A DNA stretch of 64,000 bases from contig NZ_JAFBDZ010000001.1 of assembly GCF_016908495.1 (NCBI RefSeq), forward strand, positions 434,001 to 498,000. The letters run 5' to 3'. The notes under the pieces were generated by a model. It was not told where the DNA came from, did not search any database, and worked only from the letters and a program-made list of their open reading frames with translations. The translations under genes were made by a program, and so were the position numbers. This document shows positions 27,821-36,666 of this stretch, piece by piece (position 1 is the first letter of the stretch; each line of letters opens with the position of its first letter). Origin of the DNA: Rossellomorea pakistanensis. Lineage in GTDB: Bacteria > Bacillota > Bacilli > Bacillales > Bacillaceae_B.

Positions 27821-28618
27821 ATGACTTTTAGTTGGAAAAATTGCTCTTTAGATATAAAAGATTTTGTTTTTTATCTCCTAAGTGAGACTAAAGAAATTAT
27901 TAATGACGATATTATTGGTTTTTACATACATGGTTCATTGGCGATGGGAGGGTTTAATCCGAACAGTAGCGATATTGATGTTTTGGTTGTTACAAACAAA
28001 TCAATGACTATTGAAACCAAAAGAAAATTAGCACAGTTATTTCTAACTTGCTCTAATGACCCATTTCCACTGGAAATAACTTTCTTGAACAAAGAACAAT
28101 TAGAAACTTGGAAGCATCCCTCCCCATTTGATTTCCATTACAGTGAATTCTGGAGAGAACGGTATGAAGAGGATTTGTCAAAAGGGACAAATAAATATTT
28201 AAATGGAGAGATTAAGACTGATGCGGATTTAGCTGCACATATAACGATAACCACTCATAGAGGAATTTGTATAGAAGGAAAACCTATTGTTGAAGCCTTT
28301 CCTTCGGTACCACGTTCGCATTATATATCTTCCATTATGGGGGATTTCCAAGAGTGCCTAGAGAACATTAAAGAAGATCCAATTTATTGTACATTAAATT
28401 TGATTAGAGTATTTTGGTATCTAAAAGAAGGAATTATATCATCAAAGCAAGAAGCTGGTAACTGGGGTCTAGCATCTTTGCCAAAAGAGATGAGCTTTAC
28501 AATTCAAAAAGTGGTTAACAGTTATGCGAATGAGGAAGATACTTATGATTTTGTGAAAAATGAACTTTTGTCACTAAGAAACTATATATACTGTAATGTG
28601 AAAGAGTTATTAAGCTAA
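27821..28618 (+). CDS. Aminoglycoside nucleotidyltransferase (AadA/ANT(9)-like)
   Basis: This protein of 265 residues contains the nucleotidyltransferase core GFYIHGSLAMGGFNPNSSDI followed by DVLVV, with the GS and DxD metal ligands intact. A helical C-terminal domain follows (CTLNLIRVFWYLKEG). Homologues adenylylate spectinomycin/streptomycin-type aminoglycosides. I choose ATG 27821 because GGAGG precedes it; the in-frame ATG at 27773 has no such site. It heads a run of three plus-strand genes, each separated by half copies of the array repeat. Resistance is plausible but untested. Confidence 0.85.
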   Translation: MTFSWKNCSLDIKDFVFYLLSETKEIINDDIIGFYIHGSLAMGGFNPNSSDIDVLVVTNKSMTIETKRKLAQLFLTCSNDPFPLEITFLNKEQLETWKHPSPFDFHYSEFWRERYEEDLSKGTNKYLNGEIKTDADLAAHITITTHRGICIEGKPIVEAFPSVPRSHYISSIMGDFQECLENIKEDPIYCTLNLIRVFWYLKEGIISSKQEAGNWGLASLPKEMSFTIQKVVNSYANEEDTYDFVKNELLSLRNYIYCNVKELLS

Positions 28619-28680
28619 AGGGCGCCATTCTTGAATAAATAAGAATGCGTTCCTTTTGTATTGAGCTATTAGTTAAAGAT
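28615..28680 (+). repeat. Cassette-array repeat, diverged copy in plus orientation
   Basis: Plus strand CTAAAGGGCGCCATTCTTGA then ATAAATAAG, with an inner CATTCTT/AAGAATG hairpin and an end GAGCTATTAGTTAA. The orientation is reversed relative to minus-strand copies, matching the flanking plus-strand genes. Confidence 0.65.
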
Positions 28681-28744
28681 AGATTTCATTTTTTAGCTAT
28701 TAAAAATAAAGAAATGCAGGATGATAAGAGATGGGAGATCTATT

Positions 28745-29389
28745 ATGAAGGTTAATCAAAGAACAACAGTTATTAACGAAAAAGAAGTTCATTACACACA
28801 TATTAAAAATGGAAGTACAGTGGTTTGTTTTATGTTCTCTGGGGCTGGTTACACATATGATAGGCCATTATTTTACTATTCAACAATGACGATGCTTCAG
28901 AATCAGTATGATGTTGTTCAAATTCATTATTCTTACAGACAGGATTTATTCAAACTTCCATTAGATAATATAACTGAAATCATTGTTAATGATGTAAATC
29001 CTATCATTAACGAGGTACTAAAAAATAGTCAATATCAAGAAACTGTATTTTTAGGGAAATCACTTGGTACAATTCCAATCATCAATGGACTTATGAAAAG
29101 CGATAAATATATGAACTCAAAAATGATTTTACTTACACCATTACTGAAGTTTGACTCAATTTTTGAAACGTTATTGATGATCGGCCATTCATCCCTTATT
29201 GTGATAGGGGAAAAAGATGCTCATTATATTCCTAGTAAAATTGAAGCAATTGAAAATAAAATAAATATAAAAATGGAAAAAGTCCCCAATGCTAACCATT
29301 CTTTAGATATTGAACCATTTAATACTTTGATGTCTATCACATCTATAGAAAAGGTAATGAAAAGATTAGACGATTTTTTAAAATTATAA
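28745..29389 (+). CDS. Alpha/beta hydrolase
   Basis: This 214-residue protein has the nucleophile elbow GKSLG (about residues 101-105) inside TVFLGKSLGTIP. A VIGEKDAHY segment provides the candidate acid and NANHSLD the histidine. Size matches small uncharacterised alpha/beta hydrolases. I choose ATG 28745 preceded by GGGAG; an upstream in-frame start at 28721 is less likely. It lies between two repeat half copies. Substrate is unknown. Confidence 0.8.
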   Translation: MKVNQRTTVINEKEVHYTHIKNGSTVVCFMFSGAGYTYDRPLFYYSTMTMLQNQYDVVQIHYSYRQDLFKLPLDNITEIIVNDVNPIINEVLKNSQYQETVFLGKSLGTIPIINGLMKSDKYMNSKMILLTPLLKFDSIFETLLMIGHSSLIVIGEKDAHYIPSKIEAIENKINIKMEKVPNANHSLDIEPFNTLMSITSIEKVMKRLDDFLKL

Positions 29390-29391
29390 CT

Positions 29392-29424
29392 CTTATTCAA
29401 CGAAGGGCGTGATTATTCAACAAG
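29392..29424 (+). repeat. Cassette-array half repeat in plus orientation
   Basis: CTTATTCAACGAAGGGCG then TGATTATTCAACAAG. It lies between the hydrolase stop and the Nudix ribosome binding site. Confidence 0.6.
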
Positions 29425-29437
29425 AGGAGGTGTAAAA

Positions 29438-29884
29438 ATGAAGGTAGTATTTGGAGAAAAAATTGGTGGTCTGGATTATCAATATAGGAAAAGTGTATAT
29501 GCAATAATTTTCAATTCTACAAAAGACAAAGTTTTAACTGTCGAAACAAAAAAAGGACATCATTTTTTACCTGGTGGTGGAATTGACTACGGTGAGGGTC
29601 TTAAAGAATGTCTTGCAAGAGAGATGTTAGAAGAGACAGGTTATTCAGTTTCAATAGGTTCTTTTATTGGAAATGCAATGAGATATTTTCACTCAACTAA
29701 TAAAGAACCTATTCTTAATGATGGATATTTTTACTTGGCTGAATTGTTAGATCAAGTGCAAAAACCAATTGAAGATGATCATTTCATAAAATGGATAGAT
29801 ATTAACAGTATGGGTAAACTTCTTTTTCACGAACATCATTTTTGGGCGGTAAAAGAGGGTAGTCATAATGAACCAGCTAGATAG
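29438..29884 (+). CDS. Nudix hydrolase
   Basis: This 148-residue protein has a perfect Nudix box: GGIDYGEGLKECLAREMLEE then TGY (about 48-70). The preceding KKGHHFLPGGG matches the substrate loop. Nudix enzymes cleave nucleoside diphosphate derivatives; the specific substrate cannot be told. The ATG has an AGAGGAGG site. The array half repeat lies just upstream, and another follows the stop. Confidence 0.88.
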   Translation: MKVVFGEKIGGLDYQYRKSVYAIIFNSTKDKVLTVETKKGHHFLPGGGIDYGEGLKECLAREMLEETGYSVSIGSFIGNAMRYFHSTNKEPILNDGYFYLAELLDQVQKPIEDDHFIKWIDINSMGKLLFHEHHFWAVKEGSHNEPAR

Positions 29885-29895
29885 AAGCTACTCAG

Positions 29896-29927
29896 CTATT
29901 CCATTATAGGGCGCAAGTGTTGAATAA
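29896..29927 (+). repeat. Cassette-array half repeat in plus orientation
   Basis: CTATTCCATTATAGGGCG then CAAGTGTTGAATAA follows the Nudix gene. The remaining 240 bp to the next repeat holds no gene. Confidence 0.6.
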
Positions 29928-30163
29928 AACTTTATTTTACCCCCATCCAAAACAGGACGAGGGTATGCATTTTGGAATCATTTAACTTTTTACAACTTAT
30001 TATAACCTTGACATTTCTTTATTGCTGGTGGTGTCAGCTTCGCTGGTACTCCCCCCTTATAGGAATAGTGAACAATAAAAACGAGAGCTATTTATAAACC
30101 ATACCCTTTCTCCTTTTAAAGTTTTATTATCATTAGTATGGTTTTTGTCCACTAAATATGTTT

Positions 30164-30250
30164 TTTAACTAAGCTGCACCTTAGTGGAATAAGAAAAAGC
30201 TGCCGCAATGGCAGCTCTAATCTTCAACTCTTGCACCCGTTTGTTTAAGT
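30164..30250 (-). repeat. Cassette-array repeat, full copy 5
   Basis: Minus strand: AACAAACGGGTGCAAGAG first half with TTGAAGAT, AGCTGCC ATTGC GGCAGCT hairpin followed by TTTTTC, and CTAAGGTGCAGCTTAGTTAA. It lies downstream of the DUF2332 gene and can act as its terminator. Confidence 0.9.
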
Positions 30251-30321
30251 ACAAATTTTCACAAAGTTGCAAAGTCAAAAAAAGATACCCATATAGTGGC
30301 ATTTTCACCGAATTACATATT

Positions 30322-31371
30322 TCACTGAATAATTGACATTTCACTTTTCAAAAACCATTCAAACCATTTACCGTGTCCATCAGTTTCTGCAATAGTATTT
30401 TGACTCTCAATACCATCCAAATAATAATCAAGATGTAAGTATCTATCTTGAACGTTATTGTAAATATGGAATACATCTCTTTTCTTACCAATAGTTTCAA
30501 CAGTTTGTAACAGATGTTTTTTTATTTCTAAAGGAATTTGGTTTGCAACGTGAGTATGAAAAATGCAAATCACTTTATCCTCTGGAATATTCTCAACGTA
30601 TTTAGATAATAAACTTATCCCATCCCCATCAACTAAACTCACTGGACTTTCTTTAATATAACGTGCAGCTTTTTCAAACATAAACAACCTATCCGTATGT
30701 TCGGTCCATATTAAGGATTTAAGCCACAATTTCTCTTCCTCATCATTTAAATCAATTGTATTTAAATCTAAGCCAATCCTGGTTGAAACTGGCGGCGGTG
30801 TCGAGTGGAGGATTGGAGTATTTTCTCCTTTGATTTCTGCTGTAATATTAAGTTTAGAATCTTTATTACCATATATGACATTTTGCCCGTATGAATATGA
30901 ATATTTATCCCAAAGAAGCTGTAACCCCGCACTTGTCCCAATTTCGACAAGTGCTAATGGTTTCTTTGCTTTCTCGTAAATAGTACAAAAAGCAGGATAA
31001 AGGTATGCACATCTTCGTACTTCATTTGTTTGAACAAGCCTAGTTTTGAGAGTCGACTCAATTTCACTTCGATAATTAATGCAAAAATCCTTAAAGAATT
31101 CAAACGATTCCTTATATGACTTTGAATTATTTACAATACTAGGGTAATACTCTTTTAATGGGTGTTCCTTACCTTTTAATAAGAGATAATGTACTGCACC
31201 GAATAGGAGGTTTGGAATAGGTTGCCCCTCTCTTGCTTTACTACATATTTCAAGAAGATTATCATCCCTTGCAATTTTTATGGACAAATGTTCATATAAT
31301 AAGCTAGACCCCTTACATTCCTTTTCAGCAAAAGTCAAAAAGGTTCGAGACAAAACTTCGTTATTAGGCAA
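30322..31371 (-). CDS. DUF2332 family protein
   Basis: This 349-residue protein matches the DUF2332 family in length and in segments such as LVEIGTSAGLQLLWDKYSY (about 142-160) and VSLVDGDGISLL. The EIGTSAGL stretch resembles a SAM- or nucleotide-binding loop of a Rossmann fold, but the family has no established function. It starts at ATG 31371 with GGGGGAG upstream. It is a stand-alone minus-strand gene with its own promoter region and a repeat-borne terminator downstream. It is intact. Confidence 0.8.
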   Translation of the reverse strand: MPNNEVLSRTFLTFAEKECKGSSLLYEHLSIKIARDDNLLEICSKAREGQPIPNLLFGAVHYLLLKGKEHPLKEYYPSIVNNSKSYKESFEFFKDFCINYRSEIESTLKTRLVQTNEVRRCAYLYPAFCTIYEKAKKPLALVEIGTSAGLQLLWDKYSYSYGQNVIYGNKDSKLNITAEIKGENTPILHSTPPPVSTRIGLDLNTIDLNDEEEKLWLKSLIWTEHTDRLFMFEKAARYIKESPVSLVDGDGISLLSKYVENIPEDKVICIFHTHVANQIPLEIKKHLLQTVETIGKKRDVFHIYNNVQDRYLHLDYYLDGIESQNTIAETDGHGKWFEWFLKSEMSIIQ

Positions 31372-31487
31372 AAAAACTCCCCCTTTTATACAATTTCTTA
31401 AAAATATTCAACATTTACCAAAAAAAACCTTTTATTATTTTTAATTGTTGAAATTAAACTATAAAAATAAGGGCTGAAGTATCTATC

Positions 31488-31581
31488 TTATTCAACCAAA
31501 CTGCCACTTTTGTTTAATAAGAAAAATGCTGCCTAGAATGGCAGCACGATCTTCAACTATTGTACCCGTAGTTTAACAAGA
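31488..31581 (-). repeat. Cassette-array repeat, full copy 6
   Basis: Minus strand: CTTGTTAAACTACGGGTAC then AATAGTTGAAGAT, TGCTGCC...GGCAGCA hairpin with TTTTTC, and AAAGTGGCAGTTTGGTTGAA TAAG. It overlaps the last codons of the HAD gene. The outer ends form an 11-12 bp inverted repeat. Confidence 0.9.
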
Positions 31582-32256
31582 CTTATTAATTTGTTGGCTT
31601 AAGTTTTCAATGATTAAAGGTAATTCCCCCAAATCATCTACAATAAAATCGGCTTTGACATTGTTCCATTGGTAATCCTTTTTCCAAATTCCTTTCATTC
31701 CTACATTTTGGGCAGCTTTTACATCATTGTCTGGATGGTCGCCAACAAATATACTTTCATTAGATGAAACATTAAGTTGGTCCAAGGCTCGCTTAAAAAT
31801 TTGAGGGTCAGGTTTTTTTATGCCTTCCCATTCAGATACTAAAATTGTTTCAAAAAACTCTTCAATTCCCAAGGCCTTTATGTTATCCATCTGAAATTGC
31901 CCTTTTCCATTGGTAATCACCCCTAAAACAAGGTTGTTGGCTCGCAATCCTTCTAACATACTAATAAGATTTGGGAAAGAGATGCAATTATTCTTAAATT
32001 GACTGATATAATCTTGAAGTAGTTCCTCCCAAGTTATATCAGTAATCTCAAATTCATTGACTATTTGTTGATACACTTTATCTTTCCAAACATATCCACG
32101 ATTATCTAATTCAATAAACCTTCTCACGTATTTCTCTTTTGGTATATGACCCACCAATTTAGTTAATCTGTCGTATTGATTCTGTATAAACATTTTTACA
32201 GAGTCATCTCTATTTAACAAAGTTCCGTCTAAATCGAATATAACAGCTTTAATCAT
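31573..32256 (-). CDS. HAD-superfamily hydrolase (subfamily IA)
   Basis: This protein of about 227 residues has all HAD motifs: FDLDGTLLNRD (nucleophile Asp), VITNGKGQFQ (motif II), KKPDPQIFKRAL (motif III lysine) and FVGDHPDNDVKAAQNVG (motif IV). It is close to phosphoglycolate-phosphatase or pyrimidine nucleotidase-like enzymes; substrate is uncertain. I prefer ATG 32256; a GTG at 32268 lies too close to the GGGGAG site. Its stop lies inside the first half of the downstream repeat, showing how tightly gene and repeat are joined. Confidence 0.87.
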   Translation of the reverse strand: MIKAVIFDLDGTLLNRDDSVKMFIQNQYDRLTKLVGHIPKEKYVRRFIELDNRGYVWKDKVYQQIVNEFEITDITWEELLQDYISQFKNNCISFPNLISMLEGLRANNLVLGVITNGKGQFQMDNIKALGIEEFFETILVSEWEGIKKPDPQIFKRALDQLNVSSNESIFVGDHPDNDVKAAQNVGMKGIWKKDYQWNNVKADFIVDDLGELPLIIENLSQQINKSC

Positions 32257-32315
32257 TTCTGAACCCACACTCCCCTATAAAGGTTCTTTTATTTTTCTCT
32301 TTCGCTATTCCAGAC

Positions 32316-32405
32316 TCCTTCTACAACTATCCTGCCCTTTAGCACAATAAGAAAAAGCTGCCTTTGATGGCAGCCCAATTCTCTACTCTCGCACTTGTTA
32401 ATTTT
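32316..32405 (-). repeat. Cassette-array repeat, full copy 7
   Basis: Minus strand: TAACAAGTGCGAGAGTAGAG, GGCTGCC...GGCAGC hairpin then TTTTTCTTATT, and GTGCTAAAGGGCAGGATAG TTG. It separates the signal-peptide protein gene from the HAD gene. Confidence 0.9.
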
Positions 32406-32429
32406 ATAGAGGGTAATTTATTAAAGGAC

Positions 32430-32852
32430 TTATCCTCTCTTTAAAATTAAACTTTCTTCATAATCTTCCCATTCACCAATAATGAATGTTATTTCTTTCT
32501 TCTTATCTAAATATTTACAGCCCAAGCATTCCATTCTTTCACTATGAAACACATTTGAACTTTTTAAAGAAAATATTCCAGCCAATTCTATATCCTTATC
32601 AGTTATTGAGTAATACAAAGAAGGGAGATTTTTTAATTTATCATCATTGCCTTTATATTCAATTTTTGTTTCATATTCTATTTCTGTTCCAATTAAAAAC
32701 ATTTGGTGTACAACAAGCCAATTTTGATTTTCTCCTTTGAATGTTATTGATTTTGGTCGCCCGAAAAAACTTATGTTCTCAGCATTTACATTGGTAGCTC
32801 CTAAAAATAAAACCAATATAACTAAAAACTGAAATTTAAATTTTGTTTTCAT
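32430..32852 (-). CDS. Secreted protein of unknown function
   Basis: From ATG 32852 (AGGAG site upstream) this 140-residue protein begins with a clear signal peptide, MKTKFKFQFLVILVLFLGAT then NVNAEN with a probable cleavage after NA. The mature part is polar and ends with GEWEDYEESLILKRG. Two cysteines lie in ECLGCKY. I do not recognise the family. A longer in-frame extension up to 32987 exists but it translates through the upstream repeat, so I reject it. Confidence 0.65.
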   Translation of the reverse strand: MKTKFKFQFLVILVLFLGATNVNAENISFFGRPKSITFKGENQNWLVVHQMFLIGTEIEYETKIEYKGNDDKLKNLPSLYYSITDKDIELAGIFSLKSSNVFHSERMECLGCKYLDKKKEITFIIGEWEDYEESLILKRG

Positions 32853-32911
32853 TAAATTTCTCCTACTTTTAGTCTTATATTTAGCAGCATTTTTAAAAAT
32901 ATTCGTGTCGC

Positions 32912-33003
32912 CTTCTTCAACTATCCCGCCCTTTAGTCGAATAGAAAAAAGAGCTGCCGTTCTTACCTGGATCTTCAGCTCTTTCACCCGTTAGCTCAAT
33001 AAT
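32912..33003 (-). repeat. Cassette-array repeat, full copy 8
   Basis: Minus strand: GAGCTAACGGGTGAAAGAGC then TGAAGAT, a degraded hairpin ending in GGCAGCTCTTTTTTC, and GACTAAAGGGCGGGATAG TTGAAGAAG. Confidence 0.88.
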
Positions 33004-33039
33004 CGTAACAGAAAGCCGACGGCTCTTTTGGAATAATTT

Positions 33040-33555
33040 TTAATTTTCTTTGTACCACTCCATTGCCTTTACTTCTATTTCTGAAACAAGACGTTCCTTT
33101 CCAGTTATATACGATTCAATATCATAAGGAAATTGTTGTGCTAGTTTTTCTTTTAACTCACCATAATCCTTCCTTATATCTGGATGTGTACGCAAAAAAT
33201 CCCGAAAGGCGAGGTGTCTTACTATCTCATAACTTCCAACCTGATAAATATGAACGTGATGAGAACGGTTATCTCCTCCTTTTTGAAAGTATCTTCGTCC
33301 TGATATTCCATTCTCACCTTTAGGTTCATATCCGATCCTCTTCATTTCTTCATTATACTTATCAATGGTATTAATGCCTTTTACAACAGGCATTATGTCA
33401 ATTATTGGTTTAGCATTTAAGCCTGGAACAGCAGTACTACCGATATGATGAATGTCTATTATTTCGTTCCTTAAAATAAAATTTAGTCTTTCAGCTTCTT
33501 CTTTAAACATTGAAGACCAATTTGCATTAAAAGAACATACTTCAACCTTTCTCAA
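33040..33555 (-). CDS. GrpB family protein (UPF0157)
   Basis: This 171-residue protein shows the GrpB/UPF0157 nucleotidyltransferase-like core: IHHIGSTAVPGLNAKPIIDI at about 36-55, followed by MPV, and a C-terminal FRDFLRTHPDIRKDYGELK. The GS...D.. arrangement relates it to the minimal nucleotidyltransferase fold. It starts at TTG with GGGGGAGGG upstream. It is intact and followed by a full repeat. Cellular role is unknown. Confidence 0.85.
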   Translation of the reverse strand: MRKVEVCSFNANWSSMFKEEAERLNFILRNEIIDIHHIGSTAVPGLNAKPIIDIMPVVKGINTIDKYNEEMKRIGYEPKGENGISGRRYFQKGGDNRSHHVHIYQVGSYEIVRHLAFRDFLRTHPDIRKDYGELKEKLAQQFPYDIESYITGKERLVSEIEVKAMEWYKEN

Positions 33556-33575
33556 AGTATCCCTCCCCCTTTTCT

Positions 33576-33610
33576 TAAATTATTCTACCCCGTTTGCACA
33601 ATAAGAAAGA
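33576..33610 (-). repeat. Cassette-array repeat, half copy
   Basis: Minus strand TTATTGTGCAAACGGGGTAG then AATAATTTAAG, the second-half motif only, between the VOC and GrpB genes. Confidence 0.65.
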
Positions 33611-33622
33611 TATTCGATTACA

Positions 33623-34006
33623 TTAAGGGGCTACTAGTTCAACCTTAATCCTGTCAGGGTCTTCAAAATAGACTGCATAATGATTATATCCACCAGCAAA
33701 TGGATGTTTGTTTTTATAAAGGGTATTTACCCCTTTAGACTTTAATACTAACGTTATTTCATCAACGTGAAGGCGTGAATCTGCGTAAAATGCTAGATGA
33801 TTCAGCCCTACTCGGCATCTATGGTATTGAATATCAAGAAACTGTTCCTCTGCCTGTACAAATACAATATAGGTATCACCTAATCTCCAGCTTTGCCCAC
33901 CTTCCCATTTTTGAAAAGAACTATATCCTAATTCCTGAAGAAACCATCCCCAAAATTCCAATGACTTTTCCAAATTAGATACGTACAACTCGATATGATG
34001 AAGCAC
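33623..34006 (-). CDS. VOC (glyoxalase-like) family protein
   Basis: This 127-residue protein has the paired beta-alpha-beta-beta-beta modules of the vicinal oxygen chelate fold: HHIELYVSNLEKSLEFWGWF at the start, VGLNHLAFYADS in the middle and YAVYFEDPDRIKVELV at the end. Candidate metal ligands are His in HHIE, His in NHLAF and Glu in KVELV. Start assignment is uncertain: the GTG at 34006 sits too close to AAAGGG, while an in-frame CTG further up follows GGGGGA. Function could be a dioxygenase-like or resistance-type enzyme. Confidence 0.8.
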   Translation of the reverse strand: MLHHIELYVSNLEKSLEFWGWFLQELGYSSFQKWEGGQSWRLGDTYIVFVQAEEQFLDIQYHRCRVGLNHLAFYADSRLHVDEITLVLKSKGVNTLYKNKHPFAGGYNHYAVYFEDPDRIKVELVAP

Positions 34007-34156
34007 CCCTTTAGATAAATTCAGTCCCCCTAATAAGTAAGAAAATAAAGTCTTTCAAAAGAAATTAGCTATCGTTGTTGTAGTTGCTCAAAAAAAATTA
34101 CTTAATGATCTTGAAATAAGCAACTTTTAGCTAAAAAGAAATGAAAAAAATCACCC

Positions 34157-34285
34157 GTAAATATCAAGTCCAATTACACTAATATCTTTATCATCAACAA
34201 CCAAAACAATTTGTTTTGCAAATGCACTAAAAGTACGAATGGTCACTGACTCTTTTAAATTGTCATCTAATTTCCAACCAGTTGG
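34157..34285 (-). pseudogene. C-terminal gene remnant
   Basis: A 40-residue frame reads LDDNLKESVTIRTFSAFAKQ then IVLVVDDKDISVIGLDIYG and a stop, with no start. An upstream ITNWLE stretch is in another frame, so a frameshift is likely. Family not recognised. Confidence 0.35.
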
Positions 34286-34807
34286 TTATAGCATTATTGA
34301 ACCACTTTCACTAAAGAATGAACTCACTAAAAATTCCCGTATCTTCTCTGCCTCTTTTATATGTAATGGGTTAATCAATTCTGCATTTACTAAATAGTGT
34401 TTCAATTTTCTTGTTTTAGTTGCCAAATTAAGATTTTTTGTGCGATATAAATCAGGAATAACTGGATATATACCACTGGAAAGTAAGTCCTCTATAATCT
34501 TTTTAGAATCTTTCTTAAGGCATCCTACATTTATTTCTTTTAGCTTTCCATCAATGAAAATCTGCTTCACATCTACATAATGAGGCACTACCTCTTTAAG
34601 TATTATTTCTAGAGCTTGATTATTTGGGGTTGGTAATGAAGTTAGGGCATTTTCATCCAAAATCAAATCAAAATAAGCAAAAAACTGGCAAACAGAACTC
34701 ATTTCATTTAATTGACCTGTGGAGTCTAATCTTTTGATATCTAATTCCCCATTTTCATTATTATACCGAAATGGTTGTTGGTCAATTTCGGTAATCCATT
34801 CAAACAT
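34286..34807 (-). CDS. Hypothetical protein
   Basis: This 173-residue soluble protein (MFEWITEIDQQPFRYNNENG) has no signal peptide or membrane segment and no motif I recognise. The C-terminal part is helical and charged (LINPLHIKEAEKIREFLVSS). A weak GAGGAG-type site precedes the ATG. It has the codon composition of its neighbours and appears intact. A diverged array repeat lies upstream at 34867. Confidence 0.6.
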   Translation of the reverse strand: MFEWITEIDQQPFRYNNENGELDIKRLDSTGQLNEMSSVCQFFAYFDLILDENALTSLPTPNNQALEIILKEVVPHYVDVKQIFIDGKLKEINVGCLKKDSKKIIEDLLSSGIYPVIPDLYRTKNLNLATKTRKLKHYLVNAELINPLHIKEAEKIREFLVSSFFSESGSIML

Positions 34808-34866
34808 TTTAGCTCCTCAATTCATTCATATATTGGTTACATTATATACCATTAGCCTTCTACTTC

Positions 34867-34938
34867 CACTTAACTGCTTCGGTTAGTTGAAGAAGAAAAA
34901 TGCTTTGTTCTCCTTGAAGCAAAGCACCCTTTAATAAA
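34867..34938 (-). repeat. Cassette-array repeat, diverged copy with another hairpin
   Basis: It contains CACTTAACTGCTTCGGTTAG TTGAAGAAG (plus strand) followed by a TGCTTTG...CAAAGCA stem in place of the usual GCTGCC hairpin. Confidence 0.5.
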
Positions 34939-35813
34939 AGGTGTAATTCGTTCTGACCCTTTAATCTTTTTCTGCTTTAAGAAATGTTTCATAAAGATTA
35001 ATAAACATCTATCAAAACATACTTCATATAAATACCAGCACTAATTTTTTTGTAAGATGGTTTTTTGTTCTCTTTTTTTGTAATTATAAAGACGCTGATC
35101 TTGTATTTAATTTAAATTTATAATTGCTAATTGAATAATTTTTATTAATACTGTAGAAAATAACACATTAGACGATAATCAACATTCTTTTTACGAATAA
35201 TTACCTTTTCAACGATAAATTATGTGAACGTTCAATAATTGGATAAGTGTAAACTAGGTATTTATATTATGTAAACTAGATAAAAAAATACGAAACGTAC
35301 GTACCAAAAGTTCTAAGTTCCTCCCCCCTATATTAGGGAGTGAACACATCCTATATCCTACACTGATGCAGATCGAGCCTTACGAATAGATCTAAGCAAT
35401 GTTACTAATCATAACAAGATCTATTGGAGCTATTCTTGTTTTATTGTCTCATACAAAAACCAATTGATGAGATTTCATTTGCTCATTGAACTTTTTACCA
35501 GATACTAAAACGACTCTTATAACGCAAATCTTCTGATGTTAGTATTGCAGTAGATATCATTCCAAATCGTTCGTTTATGTTAATCAAAAAATTGAGAACA
35601 GGCAGCTTTCAACAATTATCTTAGGAAACCGTTGTGTCGTCTTTTCGATGCCTGATTTGGTTTAAAATGCAACCAACTTAAATTTATATCTAGATTCGAT
35701 AAGTAAACAATTAAAAACAAAAAGAACCCTCATATTAGACATATCTTATATATGGGTTCCTTTATAAGCTTCTTATTAAACTAAAACAAGAACATGATTA
35801 GTTACTCGTATTT
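34939..35813. other. Long intergenic region
   Basis: No gene is supported over about 870 bp. The only structure noted is a terminator near the right end (separate entry). Frames are short and interrupted. Confidence 0.45.
35723..35763 (-). terminator. Terminator of the 62-residue membrane protein gene
   Basis: On the minus strand GGAACCCATAT pairs with ATATGAGGGTTC (one bulge) and is followed by TTTTTGTTTT. Confidence 0.7.
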
Positions 35814-36002
35814 TTAAGCACCGCCATTATCACCTGGATAATTAATTTTTGATGAATCTATAGACTGTTTTTCTCCTTTAAGCTGATTGTAAGTTTTCTC
35901 TGATGGGGGTTTCATTCCTCTCTTCTGAAGAACAACTGCCAATACTATAACTATTAATATACTTCCCCAAAAAATCCAGCCTAATAAAGTCATTATACTC
36001 AT
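35814..36002 (-). CDS. Small single-helix membrane protein
   Basis: This 62-residue protein has one N-terminal membrane helix (about 5-26, LLGWIFWGSILIVIVLAVVL) and a hydrophilic C-terminal tail ending in NYPGDNGGA. GAGGGGAT precedes the ATG and a terminator follows, so it is a plausible single-gene unit. Function is unknown. Confidence 0.6.
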   Translation of the reverse strand: MSIMTLLGWIFWGSILIVIVLAVVLQKRGMKPPSEKTYNQLKGEKQSIDSSKINYPGDNGGA

Positions 36003-36153
36003 CCCCTCCTTTTATATTTCATTTTGTAAGAAATGAAATGAATAATATTCTTAAACTCATATTATCGCAGAAGAATTTGTGATAGACAGTTCCAGGGTTA
36101 TTTTGCTTAGTTCTTAGTATGAAATTCAATATTAATGCCACATTATTAAAGTT

Positions 36154-36441
36154 TTAGTTAATGATATTTGTATTATTTTTCTTATTATTTATCGATTTTA
36201 TGATATTGACTACTAACATAATTAGGCTATTAAAGAGCAATAAAAATGATAAATATGCTGATCCAAATGCTTGACCTTCATCGTGAAGATAACTTGCATA
36301 AGGAAGACCAACAATATGAAACAATACTGGAATGACAAGCATTATTAAACAAAGAATCCAATTCGACCTTCCTTGGCTCTTGTTTCTTACAAATAACAAC
36401 CATCCACCTGCAAAAATAAAAATCACTAGTATAATTAGCAT
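36154..36441 (-). CDS. Small membrane protein with three helices
   Basis: This 95-residue protein has hydrophobic segments near 1-15, 28-47 and 61-83 and ends in a lysine/asparagine-rich tail. Start at ATG 36441; AGAAAATATATG has only a weak ribosome binding site. Family not recognised. It looks like an uncharacterised Bacillaceae membrane protein. Confidence 0.5.
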   Translation of the reverse strand: MLIILVIFIFAGGWLLFVRNKSQGRSNWILCLIMLVIPVLFHIVGLPYASYLHDEGQAFGSAYLSFLLLFNSLIMLVVNIIKSINNKKNNTNIIN

Positions 36442-36617
36442 ATATTTTCTCCAAACCAGTCCACTAGGTTATTCCCACCCCCAGTGAGGACATTTTTTTA
36501 GTAGAGTCTTCCTTTCATCATTTAGAACTACTGCAACAACAGATACAAAATGTTTTAGACTGCCCAGTCTTACCACACTCTTTCTAAAACTTATATACAC
36601 TAACCTTCACGATCGGG

Positions 36618-36657
36618 AGTTACTTGCAGTAATTGCCTCCGTTTGTTGAAGAAAGTA
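36618..36657 (-). repeat. Cassette-array half repeat
   Basis: Minus strand CTTTCTTCAACAAACGGAGG then CAATTACTGCAAG, the first-half motif, 10 bp past the NIPSNAP gene stop. Confidence 0.55.
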
Positions 36658-36666
36658 GAATTCACA

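Noticed and set aside
32853..32987. N-terminal extension of the secreted protein gene
   Set aside because: It translates through a palindromic array repeat and would hide the signal peptide.
12862..35304. Shared motif ACGTACGTTTCGTA near 12.86 kb and inverted near 35.29 kb
   Set aside because: Only 14 bp are shared with no similarity around them; chance or a minor palindrome explains it.
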